A stretch of 6,888 nucleotides of DNA, taken from contig JAOUGZ010000140.1 in NCBI GenBank assembly GCA_029865405.1, positions 1 through 6,888 on the forward strand, in the 5' to 3' direction. Source of the stretch: Betaproteobacteria bacterium (GTDB lineage Bacteria; Pseudomonadota; Gammaproteobacteria; Burkholderiales; SG8-39). Of this stretch, positions 1 through 6,888 are shown one piece after another. Both the position numbers and the translations under genes were made by a program. Under the pieces are notes generated by a model, which ran no database searches, was not told the DNA's origin, and worked only from the letters and a program-made list of their open reading frames with translations. The first letter of the stretch is position 1; the number at the start of each line of letters is the position of its first letter.

Positions 1-71
1 TGGCGACGCTCTTTGTCGGCATCGGCCTGCTGATGAGCATCAACCGCCATCGAAAGCTCGTTCAGACTTGA
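1..71 (+). CDS. C-terminal end of an unidentified, probably membrane, protein (partial)
   Basis: Only the last 22 codons are present, read from position 3 to the TGA at 69-71. The visible residues are a hydrophobic stretch (ATLFVGIGLLM) followed by a short basic tail with R, H, R and K and then the stop. This is typical of a last transmembrane helix with a positively charged cytoplasmic end. Most third codon positions are G or C, as in the other genes here, which supports this frame. The family cannot be recognised from so little. A competing reading exists on the opposite strand: an open frame from an ATG at 131 running leftward off the window. It has clearly weaker GC3 bias and a poorly spaced ribosome site. 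The two readings exclude each other; I prefer the plus strand but not strongly. Confidence 0.45.
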   Translation, partial: ATLFVGIGLLMSINRHRKLVQT

Positions 72-98
72 GGTATTGCGCAGCAACACGATTCTGAA

Positions 99-131
99 AT
101 GGCCGTCCGCATCGTGAAATGATGCGTCCAT
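99..131 (+). repeat. Imperfect hairpin downstream of the edge gene
   Basis: CGCATC at 108-113 and GATGCG at 121-126 are exact inverted repeats around a 7-nt loop. ATGG at 99-102 can also pair with CCAT at 128-131 across an asymmetric internal bulge. It lies between the probable end of the edge gene (71) and aceA (253), so it could end transcription or protect a 3' end. No run of T follows directly, so it is not a canonical intrinsic terminator. Confidence 0.3.
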
Positions 132-158
132 AAGTACTTGTAAATCCTTGTTTAAGTT
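132..158 (+). promoter_or_regulatory. AT-rich patch with phased CTTGT repeats, candidate operator for aceA
   Basis: This is the most AT-rich stretch of the leader. It starts with the 8-bp palindrome AAGTACTT (132-139). CTTGT occurs at 137-141 and again at 147-151, exactly 10 bp apart, which is one helical turn. ACTT at 136-139 and AAGT at 154-157 are also inverted copies. It lies upstream of the candidate aceA promoter, where an activator or repressor site would be expected. Glyoxylate-shunt genes are commonly regulated by carbon source, but I do not recognise this as the site of a named regulator. Confidence 0.25.
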
Positions 159-184
159 CTCCTAACTGCCGGTCCGGCCAATTG

Positions 185-213
185 TTGCTCCGCGCCATTC
201 GTCTGGCTATGGT
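185..213 (+). promoter_or_regulatory. Candidate sigma-70 promoter of aceA-aceK
   Basis: TTGCTC (185-190) is followed after exactly 17 bp by TATGGT (208-213). The -10 element matches the consensus at 4 of 6 positions and the -35 only at its first three. A start near 220 would leave a leader of about 30 nt before the aceA ATG, with the ribosome site inside it. It is the best-spaced pair I found in the leader. The weak -35 would suit an activator-dependent promoter, but that is inference. Confidence 0.3.
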
Positions 214-252
214 GTAGGCGACGCTTCTTCCAACTCCTCGACAAGGAATCCC

Positions 253-1557
<1,305 letters not shown>

Positions 1558-1558
1558 G

Positions 1559-3328
1559 TTGACGGCGCCGGCGAAGATCCTGCCGATCCACGCGGCGCGC
1601 GGCGAGCGCGCCGCCGAGGTGGCGCGCACGATCCTCGCCGGCTTCGACCGCCACTACCGCCTGTTCCGCGACGCCTCGGCGCGGGCGAAGGAGCTGTTCG
1701 AGCGCGCCGACTGGGCGGCGATGGGCGAGCTGTCGCGCGAGCGCATCCTGATGTACGACCACCGCGTGCAGGAGGCGGTGGAGGAAGTCCGGACGCGCTT
1801 TCCCGAGGCCGAGACCGACGAGTCGCTCTGGCCGGCGATCAAGCTGGCCTACATCCCGCTGCTGCACGAGCATCGCCAGCCCGAGTGCGCCGAGACCTTC
1901 TACAACTCGGTGGCCTGCCAGGTGCTGCACCGGCGCTACTACCGCAACGAGTTCATCTTCTGGCGCCCGGCGGTGGCCACCGAGCACCTCGAGGGCGAAG
2001 AGCCCGCCTATCGCAGCTACTACCCGCTGCGCAAGACCCTCCGCCGGACCTTCGCCGCCATCGTGCGGGGCTTCGACCTTGCCAATCCCTGGGAGGACCT
2101 GCACCGCGACCTGCGCAGCGTGCTGCGCGCCCTGCGCGCGCGCTTTCCGCGGCCGGCACGCGCGCGTCCCAACCTGCAGATCCAGGTTCTGGGGTCGCTG
2201 TTCTTCCGCAACAAGGCCGCCTACGCGGTGGGCAAGATCGTGAACGGCAGCGAGGAGGTGCCGTTCGCGCTGCCGATCCTGCAGAACGAGCGCGGCCAGC
2301 TCTACCTCGATGCGCTGCTGCTGGACGCGGATCAGTTGAACGTCCTGTTCTCCTTCGCGCGCGCCTACTTCTTCGTCGACATGGAGGTGCCTGCGGCCTA
2401 CGTGTCGTTCCTGCGGCAGCTGATGCCGAGGAAGCCCCGGGCCGAGATGTACATGAGCGTGGGCCTCGCCAAGCAGGGCAAGACCCTGTTCTACCGGGAC
2501 CTGTTCTATCACCTGAAGCACTCCTCGGACCTGTTCACCGTGGCCCCCGGCATCAAGGGCATGGTGATGCTCGTCTTCACGCTGCCGTCGTTTCCCTACG
2601 TGTTCAAGGTGATCCGCGACCGCTTCGCCCCACCCAAGGAGATGGACCGGCAGACGGTGCTCGACAAGTACCAGCTGGTGAAGATGCACGACCGCGTCGG
2701 GCGCATGGCCGACACGCTGGAATACTCGCTGGTGGCGCTGCCGCTGGATCGCTTCGCGCCCGAGTTGCTCGCGGAGCTGAAGACGGAGGCCGCCTCCAAC
2801 ATCGAGATCGAGGGCGACAAGATCGTCATCAAGCACATGTACATCGAGCGCCGCATGCAGCCGCTGAACCTGTACCTCGCCGAGGCGATCGGCGACGGCG
2901 CCACCGAGCGCGTGCGTCAGGCGCTGCACGAGTACGGCGACGCCATCAAGGAGCTGGCCGGCGCCGGCATCTTCCCGGGCGACATGCTGCTGAAGAACTT
3001 CGGCGTCACGCGCCACGAGCGCGTGGTGTTCTACGACTACGACGAGATCGCCTACATGACCGAGTGCAACTTCCGGCGCATCCCGGCGCCGCGCTCGTTC
3101 GAGGACGAGATGGCGGCCGAGCCGTATTACTCGATCGGGCCGCACGACGTCTTTCCCGAGCAGTTCGAGAAGTTCCTGGTCACCGGCCCCGAGTCGCGCG
3201 CGCTGTTTCTCGAGCGCCACGCCGATCTGATGGACCCGCAGTTCTGGGCCGCGAAGCAGGCGCGCATCCGCGCCGGCGTGCAGGAGGACGTGTTTCCCTA
3301 CCCGGCGCAGATCCGCTTCAGGCGCTAG
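1559..3328 (+). CDS. aceK: Isocitrate dehydrogenase kinase/phosphatase
   Basis: AceK phosphorylates and dephosphorylates isocitrate dehydrogenase. This controls whether isocitrate stays in the TCA cycle or enters the glyoxylate shunt through AceA. The 589-residue product is close to the E. coli length (578). An N-terminal regulatory helical region (about 1-315) precedes the kinase-like domain. That domain carries the ATP loop APGIKG (329-334), the nucleotide-contacting lysine in FPYVFK (Lys350), FPGDMLLKNFG (472-482, with Asp475 and Asn480) and the metal-binding DYDE (493-496). By alignment from memory these correspond to E. coli Lys336, Asp457, Asn462 and Asp475. HDRVGRMADT (377-386) and YIERRM (428-433) are further family blocks. 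All key residues are present, so both activities are expected. It starts with TTG, one base after the aceA stop; a GTG at 1619 is a less likely alternative because it lacks a ribosome site. The weak start may keep AceK far below AceA, as needed for a regulator of one enzyme; this is inference. Confidence 0.97.
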   Translation: MTAPAKILPIHAARGERAAEVARTILAGFDRHYRLFRDASARAKELFERADWAAMGELSRERILMYDHRVQEAVEEVRTRFPEAETDESLWPAIKLAYIPLLHEHRQPECAETFYNSVACQVLHRRYYRNEFIFWRPAVATEHLEGEEPAYRSYYPLRKTLRRTFAAIVRGFDLANPWEDLHRDLRSVLRALRARFPRPARARPNLQIQVLGSLFFRNKAAYAVGKIVNGSEEVPFALPILQNERGQLYLDALLLDADQLNVLFSFARAYFFVDMEVPAAYVSFLRQLMPRKPRAEMYMSVGLAKQGKTLFYRDLFYHLKHSSDLFTVAPGIKGMVMLVFTLPSFPYVFKVIRDRFAPPKEMDRQTVLDKYQLVKMHDRVGRMADTLEYSLVALPLDRFAPELLAELKTEAASNIEIEGDKIVIKHMYIERRMQPLNLYLAEAIGDGATERVRQALHEYGDAIKELAGAGIFPGDMLLKNFGVTRHERVVFYDYDEIAYMTECNFRRIPAPRSFEDEMAAEPYYSIGPHDVFPEQFEKFLVTGPESRALFLERHADLMDPQFWAAKQARIRAGVQEDVFPYPAQIRFRR

Positions 3329-3337
3329 CGGCCGCCT
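3320..3337. terminator. Short inverted repeat across the convergent aceK/yggT ends
   Basis: AGGCG (3320-3324) and CGCCT (3333-3337) can form a 5-bp GC-rich stem with an 8-nt loop. It contains the aceK stop (3326-3328) and ends within the yggT stop codon (3336-3338). Its position between facing genes suits a bidirectional terminator. No T-run follows on either strand, so the signal is weak and transcripts may overlap instead. Confidence 0.25.
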
Positions 3338-3887
3338 ACAGGGCGCTCCACACCGCGGCACGCAGGTGCGCCAGCGCGATGAGCGCGATCTGCAGGATCA
3401 CCAGCAGCACCAGCGGCGACAGGTCGACGCTGCCGAGCAGCGGCACCAGGCGCCGGATCGGCCGCAGGAACGGCCGCGTCATGGCGTCGAACAGGAACTG
3501 CACCGGCGAACGCGGGTTGACCCAGGTCAGCACCGCCTGCACGATCACCGCGAAGATCAGGATGTACAGGCTGTAGCGCAGGAGATCGAAGGCGGAGGCG
3601 ACGAACACCAGCACCGAGGCCGCGCCGCCCGCCATCGCAATCAGCAGCGTGAGCGCCAGCGCCTGCAGCAGCCAGGCGGCGATCAGCGTGGCGAGGTCCA
3701 GTCCGGCAAGCGGCGGCACGACGCGGCGCGCCGGCAGCACGATCCAGCTGGTGACCGCGATCATGAACTCGCCGATCGGGTTGCGGAACGGCACGCGCAG
3801 CCACTGGAAGTGGAAGCGCGCCAGCAGGATGAAGACGAAGAAGCTGCCGACGACGTCGACGAGGAACTGGCCGATCTGGACCAGCAT
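3336..3887 (-). CDS. yggT: YggT family membrane protein
   Basis: This 183-residue integral inner-membrane protein has two tandem YggT units. In unit 1, RNPIGEF (35-41) leads into LPARRVVPPLAGLDL (51-65). In unit 2, RSPVQFLFDA (126-135) leads into LRPIRRLVPLLGSVDLSP (141-158). Each arginine/proline loop is flanked by hydrophobic helices, at roughly 7-24, 67-97, 103-123 and 156-175. The family has been linked to osmotic-shock tolerance in enterobacteria and to envelope or division functions in other lineages; its biochemical role is not settled. It is the third gene of the minus-strand operon. Its ATG shares the A of the proC stop in the motif TGATG, so it is probably translated by ribosomes leaving proC. 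The location next to yggS and proC is a familiar arrangement and supports the assignment. The 3' end faces aceK with seven bases between. Confidence 0.9.
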   Translation of the reverse strand: MLVQIGQFLVDVVGSFFVFILLARFHFQWLRVPFRNPIGEFMIAVTSWIVLPARRVVPPLAGLDLATLIAAWLLQALALTLLIAMAGGAASVLVFVASAFDLLRYSLYILIFAVIVQAVLTWVNPRSPVQFLFDAMTRPFLRPIRRLVPLLGSVDLSPLVLLVILQIALIALAHLRAAVWSAL

Positions 3888-4699
3888 CAGTCGCGCCCCA
3901 ATTCGTCACCCAACTCGGTGCCACGCCGGCTGGCGGCCGCGACCGCGCGCCGGAAACGCTCGCCGAGCGCTTCCTCCTCGAACACCTTGAGCGCCGCCGC
4001 GGTGGTGCCGCCCCTGGAGGTGACGCGCTCGCGCAGCACCGCCGGCGCCTCCTTGCTGCCCGCCGCCAGCTGCGCCGAGCCGAGCACCGTCTGCAGCGCG
4101 AGCTGCTTCGCGACTTCGGGCGCGAGCCCCAGCCCTTCGCCGGCCAGCGCCAGCTGCTCGATGAACCAGAACACGTACGCCGGCCCGCTCGCCGACACGG
4201 CGGTCACCGGATCGAGCAACGCTTCGTCCTTCACCCAGACGACCTTGCCGACCGCGGACAGGATGCGCTCGGCGCTGCGGCGCTCGGTGGCCCTGATTCC
4301 GGGGGGCGCGTACAGGCCCGAGATGCCGGCGCCGATCAGCGCGGGCGTATTGGGCATGCAGCGGATGAGCTTCGCGTGCCCGCCCAGCCAGCGCGCGAGG
4401 TCCTTCAGGCGGATGCCCGCTGCCACGCTGATGACGAGCCGGGCGCCGAGCCTTCCCATGAGCGGCGCGGCGGCCGCGCGCATGTCCTGCGGCTTCACCG
4501 CGAGGACGACGGTGTCCGCGGCCAACGCGCGTGCATTCAGGAAGGCGCTCGCGTGCACTTTGAACTTCGCGGCGAGACGGCGCCGCGCCGCCGGCACCGG
4601 CTCGATCACGCAGATCGCCGAACGCTTGGCACCACGCGCGATCAGGCCGCCGATCAGCGCGCTCGCCATGTTGCCGCCGCCGATGAAGGCGATCTTCAC
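3887..4699 (-). CDS. proC: Pyrroline-5-carboxylate reductase
   Basis: ProC is a cytoplasmic enzyme that reduces 1-pyrroline-5-carboxylate to L-proline with NAD(P)H, the last step of proline synthesis. The 270 residues match the family length. The Rossmann nucleotide loop is GGGNMA (7-12), VKP is at 68-70 and CMPNTPA at 114-120. The C-terminal dimerisation and active-site domain carries DPVTAVSASGPAY (163-175) and TSRGGTT (227-233); many family members have proline or lysine where this one has arginine. The start is GTG at 4699: AAGGGA lies six bases upstream, and the product begins with the canonical MKIAFIGGGNM. The start overlaps the yggS stop as GTGA, and the stop shares one base with the yggT start, so translation of the three genes is probably coupled. 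No key motif is missing. Confidence 0.96.
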   Translation of the reverse strand: MKIAFIGGGNMASALIGGLIARGAKRSAICVIEPVPAARRRLAAKFKVHASAFLNARALAADTVVLAVKPQDMRAAAAPLMGRLGARLVISVAAGIRLKDLARWLGGHAKLIRCMPNTPALIGAGISGLYAPPGIRATERRSAERILSAVGKVVWVKDEALLDPVTAVSASGPAYVFWFIEQLALAGEGLGLAPEVAKQLALQTVLGSAQLAAGSKEAPAVLRERVTSRGGTTAAALKVFEEEALGERFRRAVAAASRRGTELGDELGRD

Positions 4700-5382
4700 G
4701 CGGCGTCCCTTACCTTGCGCCGTGCGCCGAAGATCGCGGTGCCGATCCTGACCAGGGTCGAGCCGGCGGCGATCGCCGCCTCCATGTCGTCGCTCATGCC
4801 GAGCGACAGCGTGTCAAGGCCGAACTTGCCGCGCAGCCGCTCGTACAGCGCGTCGATCTCGTCGAAGCGCGCGCGCGGCGCGCCCGGCTCCGGGATCGCC
4901 ATCAGCCCCCGCAGCCGCAGGTTCGGCAGCGCCGCCACCGCCGCGACGAGCGCCGGCACCTCGGCCGGCGCGACGCCGCTCTTGGATGCCTCGCCTGAAG
5001 CGTTCACCTGGACGAGGACATTGAGCGCCGCCATGCCCGCGGGGCGCTGCTCGGCAAGTCGCCGCGCGGTCTTTTCGCGCTCCAGGGTATGGACCCAATG
5101 GAAGCGCTCCGCCACCACTCGCGTCTTGTTGCTCTGGAGCGGCCCCACCAGGTGCCACTCGAGGTCGAGGTCGGCGAGGCGCGCCATCTTGTCGAGCGCC
5201 TCCTGGACATAGTTCTCGCCGAAGGCACGCTGCCCGGCGGCGCGGGCCTCGCGGATCAGCTCGGGCGCGTGGGTCTTGGACACCGCAAGCAGCGCCACCG
5301 CGCCCGGATTGCGTCCCGCGGCGCGCTCGGCCTGGGCAATGCGTGACTTCACGGCTTGCAAGTTGTCTGCGATTGACCCCAT
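4696..5382 (-). CDS. yggS: YggS/PLPBP family pyridoxal phosphate-binding homeostasis protein
   Basis: This 228-residue single-domain TIM-barrel protein binds pyridoxal 5'-phosphate. It has no known catalytic activity and takes part in vitamin B6 and amino-acid/keto-acid homeostasis. The PLP lysine is Lys36 in LLAVSKT (31-37), the same number as in E. coli YggS. Other family blocks are FGENYVQE (54-61), WHLVGPLQSNK (76-86), NASGEASKSG (127-136), LRGLMAIP (157-164), LSLGMSDDMEAAI (192-204) and VRIGTAIFG (211-219). The open frame extends 60 codons further upstream to 5562, but that extension lies inside pilT, has no family similarity and is rejected. The ATG at 5382 gives the usual N-terminus and has a weak AGTGGG six bases before it. 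It is first in the operon with proC and yggT. Pairing with proC is widespread in bacteria and fits a shared role in amino-acid metabolism. Confidence 0.95.
   Translation of the reverse strand: MGSIADNLQAVKSRIAQAERAAGRNPGAVALLAVSKTHAPELIREARAAGQRAFGENYVQEALDKMARLADLDLEWHLVGPLQSNKTRVVAERFHWVHTLEREKTARRLAEQRPAGMAALNVLVQVNASGEASKSGVAPAEVPALVAAVAALPNLRLRGLMAIPEPGAPRARFDEIDALYERLRGKFGLDTLSLGMSDDMEAAIAAGSTLVRIGTAIFGARRKVRDAA
4706..4711 (-). promoter_or_regulatory. Ribosome binding site of proC inside yggS
   Basis: On the minus strand AAGGGA lies six bases before the GTG at 4699. It fixes the GTG as the proC start, within the last codons of yggS. proC can therefore be initiated directly as well as by coupling. 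Confidence 0.6.
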
Positions 5383-5385
5383 ACT
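5356..5385 (+). promoter_or_regulatory. Candidate sigma-70 promoter of pilT-pilU
   Basis: TTGCAA (5356-5361) is followed after 18 bp by CATACT (5380-5385), each matching the consensus at 4 of 6 positions. A start near 5392 would give a leader of about 20 nt containing the pilT ribosome site. The element lies in the first codons of yggS, and its -10 overlaps the yggS start codon. I found no convincing -24/-12 sigma-54 element close by. Confidence 0.3.
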
Positions 5386-5402
5386 TTGCCCACTGCTCTG
5401 GC

Positions 5403-5408
5403 GGGGGA
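5403..5408 (+). promoter_or_regulatory. Ribosome binding site of pilT
   Basis: GGGGGA lies five bases before the ATG at 5414. It selects this start over an in-frame ATG at 5276, which lies inside yggS on the other strand and would add 46 residues with no family similarity. Confidence 0.6.
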
Positions 5409-5413
5409 TTGTA
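5408..5413 (-). promoter_or_regulatory. Candidate -10 element of the yggS-proC-yggT operon
   Basis: On the minus strand this reads TACAAT, matching TATAAT at 5 of 6 positions. It lies about 25 bases before the yggS ATG. The -35 position, inside the start of pilT, has no good match at a spacing of 16-18 bp. The element shares bases with the pilT ribosome site, so use of the two directions may interfere. Confidence 0.3.
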
Positions 5414-6457
5414 ATGGATCTCACTGAATTGCTTGCGTTTGTCGTCAAGAACAAAGCGTCCGACCTGCACCTGTCCTCGGGCCTGCCGCCCATGGTGCGC
5501 GTGCATGGCGACGTCAAGCGCATCAACGTGCCGGCCCTCGAGCACAAGGACGTGCACGGCATGATCTACGACATCATGAACGACGGGCAGAGGAAGTTCT
5601 ACGAGGAAAACCTGGAGTGCGACTTTTCCTTCGCGGTACCCAACCTGGCGCGCTTTCGCGTCAACGCCTTCGTGCAGCAGCGCGGCGCCGCCGCGGTGCT
5701 GCGCACCATCCCGACCAAGGTGCTGTCGCTCGAGGAGCTGAAGTGCCCGAAGATCTTCACCGAGATCTCCGAGTACCCGCGCGGCATCGTGCTGGTGACC
5801 GGGCCGACCGGCTCGGGCAAGTCGACCACCCTCGCGGCGATGGTCAACCACATCAACGAGAACGAGGAAGGCCACATCCTCACCATCGAGGATCCGATCG
5901 AGTTCGTGCATGAGTCGAAGAAGTGCCTGATCAACCAGCGCGAGGTGGGGCCGCACACGCTGTCGTTCTCCAACGCCCTGCGCAGCGCGCTGCGCGAGGA
6001 CCCGGACTCGATCCTGGTGGGCGAGATGCGCGACCTGGAGACCATCCGCCTCGCGCTCACCGGCGCGGAAACCGGGCACCTGGTATTCGGCACCCTGCAC
6101 ACAAGCAGCGCGGCCAAGACCGTGGACCGCATCGTCGACGTGTTCCCGGCGGCGGAGAAGGAGATGGTGCGCGCCATGCTCTCGGAAAGCCTGCGCGCGG
6201 TGATCTCGCAGACCCTGCTCAAGACCAAGGACGGCGCGGGCCGCGTGGCGGCGCACGAGATCATGATCGGCACGCCCGCGATCAGGAACCTGATCCGCGA
6301 AAACAAGATCGCGCAGATGTACTCCGCGATCCAGACCGGGGCGCAGATCGGCATGCAGACGCTCGACCAGAACCTGCAGGACCTCGTGCGGCGCAACGCG
6401 GTGTCGATGGGCGAGGCACGCGGCAAGGCCATGAACAAGGACAATTTCGCCGGCTGA
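5414..6457 (+). CDS. pilT: Type IV pilus retraction ATPase PilT
   Basis: PilT is a hexameric cytoplasmic motor that depolymerises type IV pili, driving twitching motility and DNA uptake. The product has 347 residues, close to the usual 344. The N-terminal PAS-like domain (about 1-100) contains SDLHLSSG (16-23) and RFRVNAF (80-86). The RecA-like C-terminal domain has Walker A GPTGSGKST (130-138, Lys136), the Asp box TIEDPIEFVH (157-166) and Walker B LVGEMRD (201-207) with the catalytic Glu204. The His box GHLVFGTLHTSSA (221-233) follows, and AIRNLIRE (289-296) is the motif needed for retraction in characterised PilT proteins. All catalytic elements are intact. It is transcribed divergently from yggS and followed by pilU after 28 bases, so the two ATPases are probably one operon. 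Pilus extension ATPase PilB is excluded by the short N-terminus and AIRNLIRE. Confidence 0.97.
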   Translation: MDLTELLAFVVKNKASDLHLSSGLPPMVRVHGDVKRINVPALEHKDVHGMIYDIMNDGQRKFYEENLECDFSFAVPNLARFRVNAFVQQRGAAAVLRTIPTKVLSLEELKCPKIFTEISEYPRGIVLVTGPTGSGKSTTLAAMVNHINENEEGHILTIEDPIEFVHESKKCLINQREVGPHTLSFSNALRSALREDPDSILVGEMRDLETIRLALTGAETGHLVFGTLHTSSAAKTVDRIVDVFPAAEKEMVRAMLSESLRAVISQTLLKTKDGAGRVAAHEIMIGTPAIRNLIRENKIAQMYSAIQTGAQIGMQTLDQNLQDLVRRNAVSMGEARGKAMNKDNFAG

Positions 6458-6474
6458 GCCCGGAAGCGCAGCCT

Positions 6475-6480
6475 AGGAGA
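6475..6480 (+). promoter_or_regulatory. Ribosome binding site of pilU
   Basis: AGGAGA lies five bases before the ATG at 6486 and is the strongest Shine-Dalgarno match in the window. Independent initiation of pilU is therefore expected, rather than dependence on pilT translation. Confidence 0.65.
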
Positions 6481-6485
6481 ACGCG

Positions 6486-6888
6486 ATGGAACGCGAACAA
6501 GCCACCAAATTCATGTACGACCTGCTGCGCGCGCTGGTTGCCAAGCGCGGCTCGGACCTGTTCATCACCACCGGCTACCCGCCGGCGATGAAGATCGACG
6601 GCAAGATGACGCCGGTGTCGCAGCAGGGCCTGACGCCGCAGCACACCTCGATGCTCGCGCGCTCGATCATGAACGACAAGCAGGCGGCCGAGTTCGAGGC
6701 GAAGAAGGAATGCAATTTCGCCATCAATCCGGCGGGCATCGGGCGCTTTCGCGTCAACACCTTCGTGCAGCAGGGCTATATCGGCATGGTGCTGCGCGTC
6801 ATCACCACCACGATCCCGAACTTCGAGGACCTGAAGCTGCCGCCGGTGCTGAAGGACGTGGCGATGACCAAGCGCGGGCTGGTGATCT
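6486..6888 (+). CDS. pilU: Type IV pilus accessory retraction ATPase PilU (N-terminal part)
   Basis: PilU is a PilT paralogue that assists PilT-dependent retraction; in studied species it adds force but usually cannot retract pili without PilT. The first 134 residues are visible before the window ends. They cover the N-terminal PAS-like domain, with KRGSDLFITTGYPP (20-33), where PilT has ASDLHLSSGLPP, and GRFRVNTFVQQ (86-96). The sequence stops at TKRGLVI, just short of the Walker A loop, so ATPase motifs cannot be checked here. Family members have roughly 370-380 residues, so about two thirds lies beyond the window. Identity as PilU rather than a second PilT rests on its position after pilT, the divergent N-terminus (MEREQATKFMYDLLRALV) and DLFITTG in place of DLHLSSG. 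The ribosome site and the family-like N-terminus agree on the start. Confidence 0.93.
   Translation, partial: MEREQATKFMYDLLRALVAKRGSDLFITTGYPPAMKIDGKMTPVSQQGLTPQHTSMLARSIMNDKQAAEFEAKKECNFAINPAGIGRFRVNTFVQQGYIGMVLRVITTTIPNFEDLKLPPVLKDVAMTKRGLVI

Noticed and set aside
3366..4751. Plus-strand open frame of 461 codons across yggT and proC
   Set aside because: The product is dominated by R, Q, H and A, crosses two real genes on the other strand, and has no motif.
5276..5413. N-terminal extension of pilT to an ATG at 5276
   Set aside because: The extra 46 residues lie antisense to yggS. The ATG at 5414 has a ribosome site and gives a standard PilT N-terminus and length.
5383..5562. N-terminal extension of yggS to an ATG at 5562
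   Set aside because: The extra 60 residues lie antisense to pilT and have no similarity to the family. The ATG at 5382 puts the PLP lysine at position 36, as expected.
4814..6256. Minus-strand open frame of 480 codons across yggS and pilT
   Set aside because: It spans the divergent promoter region and the pilT ATPase core, with no protein family signal.

Overview
This window is a GC-rich bacterial chromosome segment carrying conserved housekeeping genes. It contains seven confidently identified genes and one uncertain fragment at the left edge. I see no mobile element, CRISPR array, rRNA or tRNA gene, or phage gene. Two things suggest a member of the Betaproteobacteria (Burkholderiales or Rhodocyclales in the broad sense). 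One is the divergent pair of blocks yggS-proC-yggT and pilT-pilU, a gene order familiar from beta- and gammaproteobacteria. The other is the glyoxylate-shunt pair aceA-aceK in strongly GC3-biased codons. The class assignment is inference; the gene identities rest on family motifs that can be read directly.

Layout. Positions 1-71 hold the probable end of a plus-strand membrane protein. Positions 72-252 are non-coding and hold the aceA control region, including an AT-rich patch with a helically phased repeat. Positions 253-3328 hold aceA (isocitrate lyase) and aceK (isocitrate dehydrogenase kinase/phosphatase), separated by one base; aceK uses a TTG start. aceK then runs head-on into a minus-strand operon. 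Read from right to left, this is yggS (PLP-binding homeostasis protein, 5382-4696), proC (pyrroline-5-carboxylate reductase, 4699-3887) and yggT (two-repeat membrane protein, 3887-3336), with each stop overlapping the next start. Thirty-one bases separate the yggS start from the pilT start. pilT (5414-6457) and pilU (from 6486, cut by the window end) encode the type IV pilus retraction ATPases.

How the genes work together. AceA diverts isocitrate into the glyoxylate shunt for growth on acetate or fatty acids. AceK controls that branch point by reversibly phosphorylating isocitrate dehydrogenase, so co-transcription makes functional sense. YggS and ProC are linked to PLP/amino-acid and proline metabolism; YggT is an envelope protein of poorly defined role. 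PilT and PilU power pilus retraction (twitching motility, DNA uptake, surface sensing).

I looked for an undescribed system and did not find one. The items that deserve a second look are fine-scale: the 1-nt aceA/aceK junction without aceB, the very tight divergent yggS/pilT promoter region, the 7-bp convergent aceK/yggT junction, the aceA upstream repeat, and the ambiguous left edge.
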